Part shown: positions 17,419 to 27,313 of the stretch, in pieces
Position numbering within the stretch: position 1 is the stretch's first letter
How the letters are laid out: each line of letters begins with the position of its first letter
DNA from: Proteiniborus ethanoligenes
GTDB lineage: Bacteria > Bacillota > Clostridia > Tissierellales > Proteiniboraceae
DNA: 64,000 bases
Direction: 5' to 3'
Assembly (NCBI RefSeq): GCF_900107485.1
Contig: NZ_FNQE01000024.1
Coordinates: 1 to 64,000 of the forward strand
Made by a program: the position numbers and the translations under genes
The notes under the pieces: generated by a model
What the model was told of the DNA's origin: nothing
The model's database searches: none
Seen by the model: the letters and a program-made list of their open reading frames with translations, nothing else

Positions 17419-19227
17419 ATGGAAGATAGGCAAAAGAGGATTAGAAATTTTTCAATAATTGCCCATATAGATCATGGCAAATCCACACTAGCAGATAGAC
17501 TAATAGAAAAAACGGGTTTACTTACTTTAAGAGAGATGCAGGATCAACTTCTTGATAATATGGATCTGGAGAGGGAAAGAGGAATCACAATTAAGCTACA
17601 AACAATAAGACTTGTATATAAGGCAAAAGATGGAGAGGAATATATTTTAAATCTAATAGATACTCCTGGACATGTGGATTTTAACTACGAAGTGTCAAGG
17701 AGCTTAGCTGCATGTGAAGGTGCAATACTTATAGTAGATGCAGCGCAAGGTATTGAAGCACAGACATTAGCTAATGTGTATTTAGCTTTAGATCAAAATC
17801 TAGAAATAGTTCCAGTCATAAATAAAATAGACCTACCTGGTGCAAGACCTGATGAAATTAAAAAGGAAATAGAGGATGTAATAGGGCTTGACTGTGAAGA
17901 TGCACCACTTATATCCGCAAAGGAAGGAATAAATATCGAAGATGTTTTAGAAAGTGTAGTGAACAAAGTTCCAGCACCAGAAGGAGATAAAGATGCTCCA
18001 TTAAAGGCTCTTATTTTTGACTCCTATTATGATAGCTATAAGGGAGTTATAGCTATGACAAGGGTAAAGGACGGAGTTATAAAGCCAGGCATGGAAATAA
18101 AAATGATGGCAACAAATAAAAAATTTGAAGTAACTGAAGTAGGAATATTTGCGCCAAAACAAACTGTTGTAAAAGAACTAGTGGCTGGCGATGTTGGCTA
18201 TGTAGCAGCTAGTATAAAAAATGTTAAGGATGCAAGGGTAGGAGATACTATTACAGAGGCTTCAAGGCCTACAGATAAGCCTCTACCTGGTTATAAAAAA
18301 GTTACTTCTATGGTTTATTGTGGTGTGTATCCAGCAGAGGGTGAAGACTATAACAGCGTTAGAGATGCCTTAGAAAAGCTTCAAGTTAATGACGCCGCAT
18401 TAGTATTTGAGCCTGAAACATCTGTTGCATTAGGCTTTGGCTTTAGATGTGGCTTTTTGGGACTGCTTCATATGGAAATAATGCAGGAAAGACTAGAGAG
18501 AGAATTTGATTTAAATATAGTAACAACAGCACCTAGTGTTATATATAAGGTTAAGAAAAAAAGCGGAGAAATGCTTGAGCTACAAAATCCTACAAATCTT
18601 CCAGAGGAAACAGAGATAGAATATATGGAAGAACCTATTGTAGATGTTACAATTATGACTCCAACTGATTATGTAGGCTCAATTATGGAACTATGTCAGA
18701 ATAGAAGAGGAATCTTTAAAAACATGGAATATTTAGAGCAAACAAGGGTAGTAATGCACTATGAATTACCTCTTAATGAAGTTATATATGACTTTTTTGA
18801 TGCTTTAAAATCAAAAACAAGAGGATATGCTTCTCTTGATTATGAGCTTAAAGGTTATAAAAAGTCAGAATTAGTAAAACTGGATATCTTAATTAATGGA
18901 GAGCTAGTAGATGCTTTTTCTATTATTGCTCATAAAGATAAAGCATATGAAAGAGGAAGAATGATTTCTGAAAAGCTTAAAGATGTTATACCTAGACACC
19001 AGTTTGCAGTGCCTATTCAGGCTGCTATAGGCTCTAAAATTATAGCCAGAGAAACTGTAAGAGCACTGAGAAAAGATGTACTAGCAAAATGCTATGGTGG
19101 CGATATATCTAGAAAGAAAAAGCTTTTAGAGAAACAAAAAGAGGGAAAGAAACGAATGAGGCAAATTGGTAGTGTAGAGGTACCACAAGAAGCGTTTCTA
19201 GCAGTTTTAAAATATGATGAAAAATAA
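17419..19227 (+). CDS. lepA: Elongation factor 4 (LepA)
   Basis: A ribosome-binding translational GTPase that acts in initiation and back-translocation-like steps. The 602-residue protein has the G1 motif in [36 protein letters not shown]-like domains and the LepA-specific C-terminus with [23 protein letters not shown] at 17419 is 8 bases after GAGGAGG and gives the canonical N-terminus; the ATG at 17401 precedes that site and is rejected. Its place between spoIIP/lepB and hemW is conserved. Confidence 0.97.
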   Translation: MEDRQKRIRNFSIIAHIDHGKSTLADRLIEKTGLLTLREMQDQLLDNMDLERERGITIKLQTIRLVYKAKDGEEYILNLIDTPGHVDFNYEVSRSLAACEGAILIVDAAQGIEAQTLANVYLALDQNLEIVPVINKIDLPGARPDEIKKEIEDVIGLDCEDAPLISAKEGINIEDVLESVVNKVPAPEGDKDAPLKALIFDSYYDSYKGVIAMTRVKDGVIKPGMEIKMMATNKKFEVTEVGIFAPKQTVVKELVAGDVGYVAASIKNVKDARVGDTITEASRPTDKPLPGYKKVTSMVYCGVYPAEGEDYNSVRDALEKLQVNDAALVFEPETSVALGFGFRCGFLGLLHMEIMQERLEREFDLNIVTTAPSVIYKVKKKSGEMLELQNPTNLPEETEIEYMEEPIVDVTIMTPTDYVGSIMELCQNRRGIFKNMEYLEQTRVVMHYELPLNEVIYDFFDALKSKTRGYASLDYELKGYKKSELVKLDILINGELVDAFSIIAHKDKAYERGRMISEKLKDVIPRHQFAVPIQAAIGSKIIARETVRALRKDVLAKCYGGDISRKKKLLEKQKEGKKRMRQIGSVEVPQEAFLAVLKYDEK

Positions 19228-19302
19228 TATATAAACAGTAGGGATACTTGCTCATGGCAAATGCCAGGGCGGATTCTATTGTTTTACTTTTGTGCTTAGA
19301 TT

Positions 19303-19330
19303 AAGCTAAGGAAGTTTTTCCTTGGCTTTA
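19303..19330 (+). terminator. Possible terminator between lepA and hemW
   Basis: An imperfect stem (AAGCTAAGGA with TTCCTTGGCTT) lies in the lepA-hemW gap, followed by an A/T-rich stretch without a clean T-run. It may be an attenuator, a weak terminator or only an mRNA hairpin. Confidence 0.35.
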
Positions 19331-19354
19331 AATATTTTATAAGGAGTGTTTTCT

Positions 19355-20491
19355 ATGGGTGATATTGGAATTTATGTTCATATTCCATTTTGTCAAAGCA
19401 AATGTTATTACTGCGACTTTTGTTCATATCCTAGTATTCTGGATAACTCTGAAAAATATATTAGTTACTTAAAAAGAGAGATAGACATATATGAAGAAAG
19501 ATTAAAGGATTATAGCATAAGCACAATATTCCTTGGCGGAGGTACACCTACAGCAATAAATGGAGAGTATATTTATGAAATAATGGGATATATTCACAAA
19601 AAATTAAACACTAATAGAATAAAAGAGGTTTCAATCGAGTCAAATCCTAAGACTTTAGATGACGAAAAGTTAAATATATATAAAAATGCAGGTATAAATA
19701 GAATAAGTCTTGGTGTTCAATCTATGAATGATACTATGTTAAATAAGATTGGCAGAATTCACACAGCAGAAGATTTTATTAATACGTATAGACTTATTAG
19801 AAAACACGGCTTTGACAATGTAAACTTTGATATTATGTTCAACTTGCCAGGACAAACAATACATGATTCTATTAAAACCTTAGGTATAATTACAGAGTTA
19901 GAACCAGAGCATATATCATACTATAGTCTAAAAATTGAAGAAGATACTCCATTTTATCATATGTATATGAATAAGCAAATTGTATTGCCGGATGAAGATA
20001 CCGAGAGGGAAATGTACCATAAGGGAATAGAGCTTTTAGAAAAGAAGGACTACATCCATTATGAAATATCTAATTTTGCCAAAAAAGGATATGAAAGCAG
20101 ACATAATTTAATTTATTGGAGAGCTGAACCATATATAGGCTTAGGCTTATCTGCACATTCGTATTTTGAAAAATTTAGATATGGAAACACAGAAGACCTA
20201 AATATTTATTTTGAACAATTATCTAATGGTCAATTACCCATAGAAGAAAAAGAATTTATTGACGATAATATGGAAGTGGCAGAATACATTATTTTAGGAC
20301 TTAGATTAATGCAGGGAGTCAATATTGAAGATTTTAGAAAAAGATTCTGTATAGATATTTTAGATAAATATGGAGAAATTATTGATAAATTTATCAAGAA
20401 AGGCTTACTAGAGAAAAAGGATAATAATATAAAATTGACGAAAAAGGGTCTAGATTTATGCAACTTAGTATTCATGGAAATACTTCCATAG
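19355..20491 (+). CDS. hemW: Radical SAM protein HemW
   Basis: HemW binds heme and is thought to act as a heme chaperone; it is often mis-annotated as coproporphyrinogen oxidase. The 378-residue protein has the radical-SAM cluster CQSKCYYC at 13-20 (CX3CX2C), GGGTPTAI and the HemN_C-like C-terminus. ATG at 19355 is 8 bases from AAGGAG; the GTG at 19346 lies within the ribosome site. No other heme gene is near, so its position reflects the conserved lepA-hemW-hrcA order. Confidence 0.93.
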   Translation: MGDIGIYVHIPFCQSKCYYCDFCSYPSILDNSEKYISYLKREIDIYEERLKDYSISTIFLGGGTPTAINGEYIYEIMGYIHKKLNTNRIKEVSIESNPKTLDDEKLNIYKNAGINRISLGVQSMNDTMLNKIGRIHTAEDFINTYRLIRKHGFDNVNFDIMFNLPGQTIHDSIKTLGIITELEPEHISYYSLKIEEDTPFYHMYMNKQIVLPDEDTEREMYHKGIELLEKKDYIHYEISNFAKKGYESRHNLIYWRAEPYIGLGLSAHSYFEKFRYGNTEDLNIYFEQLSNGQLPIEEKEFIDDNMEVAEYIILGLRLMQGVNIEDFRKRFCIDILDKYGEIIDKFIKKGLLEKKDNNIKLTKKGLDLCNLVFMEILP

Positions 20492-20521
20492 AATAGAGAC
20501 ATAAAAAATTAGCAAAAGGTA

Positions 20522-20550
20522 TTGACAAATTAATGTAATAATGATATTTT
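20522..20550 (+). promoter_or_regulatory. Sigma-A promoter of the hrcA operon
   Basis: Consensus TTGACA at 20522-20527, a 17-base spacer and TATTTT at 20545-20550. The CIRCE operator begins 14 bases further on, over the expected transcription start. Confidence 0.8.
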
Positions 20551-20563
20551 AAAAACATAGTTA

Positions 20564-20590
20564 TTAGCACTCAACGACATAGAGTGCTAA
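20564..20590. promoter_or_regulatory. CIRCE operator (HrcA binding site)
   Basis: TTAGCACTC, nine bases, GAGTGCTAA: an exact match to the 9-9-9 CIRCE consensus bound by HrcA. It lies between the promoter and hrcA, so the operon is autorepressed and released on heat shock. It is the only copy seen in the window. Confidence 0.97.
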
Positions 20591-20644
20591 TAACTTGACA
20601 GGTATTTGTTATACCTATTAAATAAATTAGGATGTGATTAGTGT

Positions 20645-21679
20645 ATGATGCTTGATGAAAGAAAAATTAAAATTTTGCAGGCAATTATACAAAGCTATAT
20701 AACTAATGCTGAGCCAATTGGCTCTAGAACCATATCAAAAAAATTTGACCTAGGTGTTAGTTCTGCTACTATTAGAAATGAAATGTCCGACTTAGAGGAG
20801 CTTGGATATTTAGTTCAGCCGCATACTTCAGCAGGCAGGATACCTTCTGACAAAGGATATAGACTATATGTAAATCGATTGCTAGAGTCAAATGATTTGG
20901 GCTTCATATTGAGACATGATCTAAAGAATAGATTAATAAATGAAATTGGTGAGATTGATCAGCTCATATATAATGCTGCAAGGATATTATCAAAGGTAAC
21001 AAACTATACTTCTCTAGCTATAGCACCACAAATAAAAAAGAGTCAGCTTAAACATATTCAATTAATACCAATAGACGATTCTAAGATATTAGTAGTAATT
21101 GTAACTGATTCTGGAATAGTAAAAAACACTGTACTTAGAACCGAGCATAGTATTTCATCTGATCATTTGAATATTATTAATAACTTCTTAAATATTAAAT
21201 TAAAAGGCTTAAATATTGGAGAAATTGGGGCAGAGGTTTTAGACCAGCTAATTAAGGAAATTTATGATTATAAAAATTCCATATTAGACATTCTACCTAC
21301 TATAGTCTATGCCTTAGATGATATAGAGGGAATAGAGGTTTTTGCAGATGGTGTAAATAAAATATTTAATTTTCCAGAATATAATGATGTAGAAAAAGCT
21401 AGAGATTTTATATCGTTTATTGAAAACAAACCATTTATTATAGATATGATGTTAAGCGGGGAACATAATGATATTGAAATAAGCATAGGAAATGAGAATG
21501 CTTATGATGAAATAAAAAATTGTAGTGTTATTACTGCAACTTATAGTGTTAATGGAAAGACCATAGGTAAGATTGGAGTAATCGGGCCTACCCGTATGGA
21601 TTATTCCAACGTAATAAGCGTTGTTAGATCCTTATCATTAGATTTAAATGAAATAATTAAGAATTATTTTATAAAATAA
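20645..21679 (+). CDS. hrcA: Heat-inducible transcription repressor HrcA
   Basis: HrcA represses class I heat-shock genes by binding CIRCE and depends on GroEL for folding. The 344-residue protein has an N-terminal winged helix (TISKKFDLGVSSATIRNEM and the LVQPHTSAGRIPSDKGYR wing), a GAF-like core, and the C-terminal GVIGPTRMDYSNVI block. The start is ATG 20645 or 20648. It is the first gene of hrcA-grpE-dnaK, with a perfect operator upstream. Confidence 0.97.
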   Translation: MMLDERKIKILQAIIQSYITNAEPIGSRTISKKFDLGVSSATIRNEMSDLEELGYLVQPHTSAGRIPSDKGYRLYVNRLLESNDLGFILRHDLKNRLINEIGEIDQLIYNAARILSKVTNYTSLAIAPQIKKSQLKHIQLIPIDDSKILVVIVTDSGIVKNTVLRTEHSISSDHLNIINNFLNIKLKGLNIGEIGAEVLDQLIKEIYDYKNSILDILPTIVYALDDIEGIEVFADGVNKIFNFPEYNDVEKARDFISFIENKPFIIDMMLSGEHNDIEISIGNENAYDEIKNCSVITATYSVNGKTIGKIGVIGPTRMDYSNVISVVRSLSLDLNEIIKNYFIK

Positions 21680-21704
21680 GGTGTAAGACTTTTAGTCTTG
21701 CACC
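21680..21704 (+). other. Hairpin between hrcA and grpE
   Basis: GGTGTAAGACT pairs with AGTCTTGCACC (11 bp, 3-base loop, one G-T pair). There is no following T-run, so it is more likely an mRNA processing or stability element within the operon than a terminator. Confidence 0.5.
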
Positions 21705-21763
21705 AAATATAATAAATGGAGTAAATAAAATGGGACCAATATTATCGAATGGAGGACTTATGA

Positions 21764-22336
21764 ATGGTTAAGAAATCAAATGAAGATATTAAGGAGCAAA
21801 ATTTAGAAAATGAAAGCGTAGACAGTAATCTAGAGGCCAATGCTGAAGAAATGAATGAAGATAAAGAAATAAGTTTAGATGAGCTAATGGACAAATACAA
21901 TAAAAAAACAAATGAATGGGAAGAACTTTCAAATAGGTACATTAGACTTCAAGCAGATTTTAATAATTTCAAAAAGAGAACTGAAAAAGAAAGAGAAAGT
22001 ACATATCAATTTGCTACACAAGATATTATGACTTCCTTACTTCCTGTTCTGGATAATTTTGATAGGGCTCTTGGAGTAGATATAGAAGAAACTAATGTGA
22101 AGAACCTGTATAAAGGTGTAGAAATGGTTCATAATCAGCTTTTAGAAGTACTTCAATCTAAAGGCTTAGAAGAAATAAGCTCATTAAATGAACAATTTGA
22201 TCCAAACTTTCATCATGCAGTAGTCCAAGAGGAAAGCGAAAATCATGATGAAAATACTATAATAGAAGTTTTTCAAAAAGGCTACAAAGTAAAAGATAAG
22301 GTTATTAGACCTAGTATGGTTAAGGTTTCAAAATAA
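21764..22336 (+). CDS. grpE: Nucleotide exchange factor GrpE
   Basis: GrpE releases ADP from DnaK. The 190-residue protein has an acidic disordered N-terminus (about 1-45), the long coiled helix (NRYIRLQADFNNFKKRTEKE) and the C-terminal beta domain ending VIRPSMVKVSK. GGAGG at 21751-21755 lies 8 bases before ATG. A 13-codon open frame at 21730 overlaps the start and may couple translation. Confidence 0.96.
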   Translation: MVKKSNEDIKEQNLENESVDSNLEANAEEMNEDKEISLDELMDKYNKKTNEWEELSNRYIRLQADFNNFKKRTEKERESTYQFATQDIMTSLLPVLDNFDRALGVDIEETNVKNLYKGVEMVHNQLLEVLQSKGLEEISSLNEQFDPNFHHAVVQEESENHDENTIIEVFQKGYKVKDKVIRPSMVKVSK

Positions 22337-22362
22337 ATTAGTCTATATAAGGAGGAATAAAC

Positions 22363-24192
22363 ATGTCAAAAATAATTGGAATTGACTTAGGAACAACAAA
22401 CTCTTGCGTTGCTGTAATGGAAGGCGGCGAGCCAGTTGTAATACCTAATGCAGAGGGCAATAGAACTACACCTTCTGTAGTTGCATTTACAAAAGATGGA
22501 GAAAGACTTGTTGGGGAAACAGCAAAAAGACAGGCTGTTACAAATCCTGATAGAACAATTGCTTCAATAAAAAGATATATGGGTAAGGATCATAATACAT
22601 TGATTGATGGGGTACAGCATACTCCACAAGATATATCGGCTATGGTACTTCAAAAACTTAAAACTGATGCAGAAAATTATTTAGGAGAAACAGTTACAGA
22701 TGCTGTAATAACAGTTCCAGCATACTTTACAGATAGTCAAAGACAAGCAACAAAAGATGCAGGAAGAATAGCAGGATTAAATGTTAGGCGAATAATCAAT
22801 GAGCCTACTGCTGCATCTTTAGCATATGGGTTAGACAAAGATGAAGAACACCATAAAATAATGGTATTTGATTTAGGTGGGGGTACTTTTGACGTATCTA
22901 TACTTGAGCTTGGAGATGGAGTATTTGAGGTTATCGCAACTAATGGAGATAATCATCTTGGTGGAGATGACTTTGACCAAGTAATTATTGATTATATGGC
23001 AGAGCAATTTAAAAAAGAAAATGGTGTAGATTTAAGAAATGACAAAATGTCTCTTCAAAGACTAAAAGAAGCTGCAGAAAAAGCAAAAAAAGAGCTTTCA
23101 ACTGTTATGACTACAAGTATTAATCTACCATTTATCACTGCCACTCAAGCAGGACCATTACATTTAACTATGGATTTAACAAGAGCTAAGTTCGATGAGC
23201 TTACTGCACATCTTGTAGAAAGATCTATGGAACCAGTAAGAAAGGCCATTCGTGACTCTGGTTTATCTCCTGCAGAAATAGATAGAGTTATTCTTGTTGG
23301 TGGTTCTACAAGAATTCCTGCAGTACAGCAAGCAGTAAAAAATCTTACAGGAAAAGAACCTCATAAAGGAGTTAATCCAGACGAGGTAGTTGCATTAGGA
23401 GCAGCTATTCAAGCGGGTGTTCTTAGTGGTGAAGTTAAAGATTTATTACTACTTGACGTAACACCATTATCACTTGGTATTGAAACATTAGGTGGAGTAT
23501 TTACAAAATTAATAGAGAGAAATACAACTATACCAACAAAGAAAAGTCAAATATTCTCTACAGCTGCTGATAGTCAAACTGCAGTTGATATACATGTGCT
23601 TCAAGGAGAAAGAGAAATGGCTAGTGGCAACATTACACTAGGTAGATTCCAATTAACAGGAATTCCACCAGCACCAAGAGGAATACCTCAAATTGAAGTT
23701 ACATTTGATATAGATGCTAATGGTATAGTAAATGTGTCTGCTAAAGATTTAGGCACTGGAAAAGAGCAAAAAATCACTATTACAGCTTCAACAAACTTAT
23801 CAGAAGAAGAAATTCAAAAAAAAGTTAAAGAAGCTGAACAATTTGCAGAAGAGGATAGAAAAAACAAAGAAAATATAGAAGCAAGAAATCATGCAGATTC
23901 ATTAGTATATCAAACTGAGAAAACTCTTAAAGAGCTAGAAGGAAAAATAGATGATTCTGAAAAGACCAAAGTACAAAGTAAACTTGATGAACTGAAAAAG
24001 GCTCTTGAAGGAACAGATACAGAAAACATTAAGAAAAAAACAGAAGAGTTAACTGCGGAGTTCCATCAAATATCGCAAAAACTATATGAGCAAGCTGCAC
24101 AGCAGGGAGCACAAGAAGCGCCTAATCAAGAAGCTAATCAAGATGACAATGTTGTAGATGCTGATTATGAAGTAGTAGATGACGACAAATAA
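22363..24192 (+). CDS. dnaK: Chaperone DnaK (Hsp70)
   Basis: The ATP-driven Hsp70 chaperone. The 609-residue protein begins with the phosphate loop [14 protein letters not shown], contains [14 protein letters not shown] and the substrate-binding domain with [15 protein letters not shown], and has a helical lid ending in an acidic EVVDDDK tail. Length and all signatures are normal for Gram-positive DnaK. It follows grpE by 27 bases and is closed by a terminator, so the CIRCE-controlled unit appears to be hrcA-grpE-dnaK. Confidence 0.98.
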   Translation: MSKIIGIDLGTTNSCVAVMEGGEPVVIPNAEGNRTTPSVVAFTKDGERLVGETAKRQAVTNPDRTIASIKRYMGKDHNTLIDGVQHTPQDISAMVLQKLKTDAENYLGETVTDAVITVPAYFTDSQRQATKDAGRIAGLNVRRIINEPTAASLAYGLDKDEEHHKIMVFDLGGGTFDVSILELGDGVFEVIATNGDNHLGGDDFDQVIIDYMAEQFKKENGVDLRNDKMSLQRLKEAAEKAKKELSTVMTTSINLPFITATQAGPLHLTMDLTRAKFDELTAHLVERSMEPVRKAIRDSGLSPAEIDRVILVGGSTRIPAVQQAVKNLTGKEPHKGVNPDEVVALGAAIQAGVLSGEVKDLLLLDVTPLSLGIETLGGVFTKLIERNTTIPTKKSQIFSTAADSQTAVDIHVLQGEREMASGNITLGRFQLTGIPPAPRGIPQIEVTFDIDANGIVNVSAKDLGTGKEQKITITASTNLSEEEIQKKVKEAEQFAEEDRKNKENIEARNHADSLVYQTEKTLKELEGKIDDSEKTKVQSKLDELKKALEGTDTENIKKKTEELTAEFHQISQKLYEQAAQQGAQEAPNQEANQDDNVVDADYEVVDDDK

Positions 24193-24196
24193 TATA

Positions 24197-24226
24197 AAAA
24201 GCTAAGTCCTTTGGGATTTAGCTTTT
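24197..24226 (+). terminator. Terminator after dnaK
   Basis: AAAAGCTAAGTCC pairs with GGGATTTAGCTTTT around a TTT loop and is followed by T-rich sequence. Confidence 0.85.
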
Positions 24227-24323
24227 ATATTGACTATTGACATATTAAAATAAATAACATAAACTAGTAAGCGTTTAATGGAACATAATAAGTAAAACTA
24301 CGTCATTAGAAGGTGATGAAAGA

Positions 24324-25454
24324 TTGAGTAAAAGAGATTATTATGAGGTATTAGGCATTGATAGAAATGCTTCTGAGACGGAAATAAAAAGAGCCTTTAG
24401 ACAGCTAGCAAAAAAATATCATCCAGATCTGAATCCTGACAATAAGGAAGCAGAGCAAAAATTTAAAGAGATTAATGAGGCATATGAAGTCCTAAGTGAT
24501 TCAGATAAAAAAGCTAGATACGACAGGTTTGGTCATGCAGGTGTAGACCAAAATGGAGGCTTCGGTCAAGGCTTTGGAGGCTTTACAGGAGGCTTTGGAG
24601 ATATTTTTGAAGATATTTTTGATATGTTTGGGGGCGGATTTTCAAGTACCAGAAAGAATGCGCCTAGAAAAGGTTCAGATATTAAATATAGACTTGATAT
24701 AGATTTTGAAGAAGCTGCCTTTGGAGCAGAAAAGGAAATTGAGTTCAGCAGAACAGAGAACTGTTCAAAATGTAATGGTACGGGGGCAGAACCAGGAACT
24801 AATAAAACTAAGTGCTCAAAATGTAGCGGTACTGGAGAAATAAAGTATGCACAAAATACTCCCTTTGGTAAGATTGTAAGAGTAGGCACCTGTGATATAT
24901 GTCATGGCTCTGGTGAAATAATAGATAAGCCCTGTACTACATGCTCTGGCTCAGGGAAAGAAAGAAAGACTAGAAAAATTAATATTAAAATTCCAGCAGG
25001 AGTAGATACTGGCTCAGTCATACCCTTAAGAGGTGAAGGAGAGTCAGGAGAAAAAGGAGGTCCTTCAGGGGATTTATATATATATATTAATGTAAAACCC
25101 CATGAAATATTTACTAGGGAAGGAAATGATATTTTCTGTGAAGTCCCTATATCGTTTGTTCAGGCTTCACTTGGAGCAGAAATAGATATACCTTCACTTG
25201 AAGATGAAATAAAGCATGTTATTCCAGAAGGAACTCAAACTGGAACTGTGTTTAAATTTAAAAATAAAGGTATCCCTAATGTAAGAGGATATGGAAGAGG
25301 AGATCAATACGTTAAGGTAGTAGTTAAAGTACCTACAAAGTTAACTGAAAACCAGAGAGAACTATTAAAGCAATTTGCAATAGAAAGCGGAGAAAGGGTT
25401 AGTGAGCATAAAAAAGGCTTTTTTGATAAAGTAAAGGATGCTTTTACTGGGTAA
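24324..25454 (+). CDS. dnaJ: Co-chaperone DnaJ (Hsp40)
   Basis: DnaJ delivers substrates to DnaK and stimulates its ATPase. The 376-residue type I protein has the J domain with HPD (about 33-35), a Gly/Phe-rich linker, four CxxCxGxG zinc motifs ([32 protein letters not shown]) and the C-terminal peptide-binding domains. Translation starts at TTG after AAGGTGAT. A strong terminator separates it from dnaK, so dnaJ depends on read-through or its own promoter. Confidence 0.97.
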   Translation: MSKRDYYEVLGIDRNASETEIKRAFRQLAKKYHPDLNPDNKEAEQKFKEINEAYEVLSDSDKKARYDRFGHAGVDQNGGFGQGFGGFTGGFGDIFEDIFDMFGGGFSSTRKNAPRKGSDIKYRLDIDFEEAAFGAEKEIEFSRTENCSKCNGTGAEPGTNKTKCSKCSGTGEIKYAQNTPFGKIVRVGTCDICHGSGEIIDKPCTTCSGSGKERKTRKINIKIPAGVDTGSVIPLRGEGESGEKGGPSGDLYIYINVKPHEIFTREGNDIFCEVPISFVQASLGAEIDIPSLEDEIKHVIPEGTQTGTVFKFKNKGIPNVRGYGRGDQYVKVVVKVPTKLTENQRELLKQFAIESGERVSEHKKGFFDKVKDAFTG

Positions 25455-25614
25455 TAACTATTTCGTTTTTATTCAAGCTGGAATAGAAACGGATTTCTAA
25501 TATTTTTTGATGACCAGTTTGATTATGAATGTGTTTTTTAACATATATAGGGTATTATAATATTTGATAAAAGCTAATTATCTAGAACAAATTAAAGAGA
25601 GGTGTGTGAATGAT

Positions 25615-26571
25615 ATGAAATGGATTGAGATACAAATTAAAACTACATCAGAGGCGGTTGAAGCTGTAACAAGCATATTATATGAGGTAGGGGCAGGAGG
25701 ACTAGCCATTGAAGATCCTAATGATATCATTTCATATGCCAATAGTGATGAAAACTGGGATTTTATCGAAGCAAGCTTGTTAGAGCAGCAATATGATGGA
25801 GTAATTGTGAAGGCATACTTCCCAGAAAGTGAAGATTTAATAGACAAGATTGAACTTATTAAGCAAAATGTTGAAAAAATTCCGCAATTTAATTTGGATA
25901 AAGGCTTAGGTGAAGTAACTACTACTGAGGTCTACGAGAAGGATTGGGCTGATTCATGGAAAAAATATTATAAACCTAAAAAAATTGGAGATAGAATCGT
26001 CATAAAACCTTCTTGGGAAGAATATGAGGTTGAAGATAACGACATAATAATAGAATTGGATCCAGGTATGGCTTTTGGAACTGGAACCCATGAAACTACA
26101 ATAATGTGTATTAAACAGCTTGAAAAATACGTTAATGAAGGAAATGTTGTATTTGATATAGGCTGTGGAAGTGGCATATTATCAATAGCTGCTGCAAAGC
26201 TTGGAGCTAAAAAAGTCATAGGTGTAGATTTAGATGAGCTATCTGTAAAAGTATCCAATGAAAATGCTAAGATGAACAAAGTAGAAAATATTGTGGATAT
26301 TAAACATGGTAATTTATTAGATGTAATTAAAGAAAAAGCAGACTTAGTTGTTTCTAACATTGTTGCTGAAATTATAACTGTTTTATCTAAGGATGTTACT
26401 AAATTTTTAAACAAGGAAGGCATATTTATTACATCAGGAATAATACATGAAAAAACTCAAACGGTTAAAGAAGCTATGATAGAAGAAGGCTTAGAAATAC
26501 TAGATACAGTAACTATGGGAGAATGGGTATGCATAGTTGCAAAATTAGGAGAAGATAAAAAATATGCATAG
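25615..26571 (+). CDS. prmA: Ribosomal protein L11 methyltransferase
   Basis: Methylates lysines and the N-terminus of L11 with S-adenosylmethionine. The 318-residue protein begins MKWIEIQIKT and has DPGMAFGTGTHETT and the SAM motif VFDIGCGSGILSIAAAKLG. ATG at 25615 follows GAGAGGTG; the longer frame from TTG at 25564 adds residues not found in the family. It overlaps rsmE by 8 bases, so the two are translationally coupled. Confidence 0.95.
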   Translation: MKWIEIQIKTTSEAVEAVTSILYEVGAGGLAIEDPNDIISYANSDENWDFIEASLLEQQYDGVIVKAYFPESEDLIDKIELIKQNVEKIPQFNLDKGLGEVTTTEVYEKDWADSWKKYYKPKKIGDRIVIKPSWEEYEVEDNDIIIELDPGMAFGTGTHETTIMCIKQLEKYVNEGNVVFDIGCGSGILSIAAAKLGAKKVIGVDLDELSVKVSNENAKMNKVENIVDIKHGNLLDVIKEKADLVVSNIVAEIITVLSKDVTKFLNKEGIFITSGIIHEKTQTVKEAMIEEGLEILDTVTMGEWVCIVAKLGEDKKYA

Positions 26572-27313
26572 ATTTTTTACTGATATAAAAAACATCCATG
26601 AGGATAAGATAACAATAATAGGTGAAGATGTTAAGCATATTAAAAATGTTTTAAGATTAAACGTAGAAGATATAATAACCATATGTGATAAAAACAAAAC
26701 AGAATACACATCAAAAATATTATCAATAAATAAAGAAAGTATAGTTTGTCATATATTAGATTCTACTACATCTATTTCAGAACCTCCTGTAGATGTAGTA
26801 TTGTATCAAGGGATACCAAAGTCTACCAAAATGGATTTGATCATTCAAAAAAATACAGAGCTTGGAGTAATCAAAATAATACCAATAATAACAGATAGAA
26901 CTATTACAAGGATACAAGATATAAAAAAAGAGGAAAAAAAACTTGAAAGATGGAATCGGATAGCAGAGGAAGCAGCAAAACAGAGCAAAAGAGGTATTGT
27001 TCCAGAGGTAGGAGGGATTCTACCTTTTAAAGAGATGCTTAAAGTACTTAAAAATGAGAAATTAATTATAGTTCCTTATGAAAATGAAGAGAAATTAGGA
27101 ATAAAAGAAGCACTTAAAGGATTTGATGGTGAAAAGATTAATATAATAATAGGGCCTGAAGGTGGATTTGAAGAATGGGAAATTAATTCGCTCAAGAGTA
27201 TAGGCTCTAAGATAGTTTCCCTTGGTCCTAGAATACTTAGAACAGAGACGGCTGGCTTTACTGCTTCTACAATAGTTTTATATGAACTAGGAGATTTAGG
27301 GGTGATCCAATGA
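26564..27313 (+). CDS. rsmE: 16S rRNA m3U1498 methyltransferase
   Basis: A SPOUT-class enzyme that methylates N3 of U1498 in 16S rRNA. The 249-residue protein has an N-terminal PUA-like part and the knotted C-terminal domain with IIIGPEGGFEEWE and SLGPRILRTETA, the SAM-binding knot. It overlaps prmA at its start and mtaB at its end, forming a three-gene RNA and ribosome modification operon. Confidence 0.96.
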   Translation: MHRFFTDIKNIHEDKITIIGEDVKHIKNVLRLNVEDIITICDKNKTEYTSKILSINKESIVCHILDSTTSISEPPVDVVLYQGIPKSTKMDLIIQKNTELGVIKIIPIITDRTITRIQDIKKEEKKLERWNRIAEEAAKQSKRGIVPEVGGILPFKEMLKVLKNEKLIIVPYENEEKLGIKEALKGFDGEKINIIIGPEGGFEEWEINSLKSIGSKIVSLGPRILRTETAGFTASTIVLYELGDLGVIQ

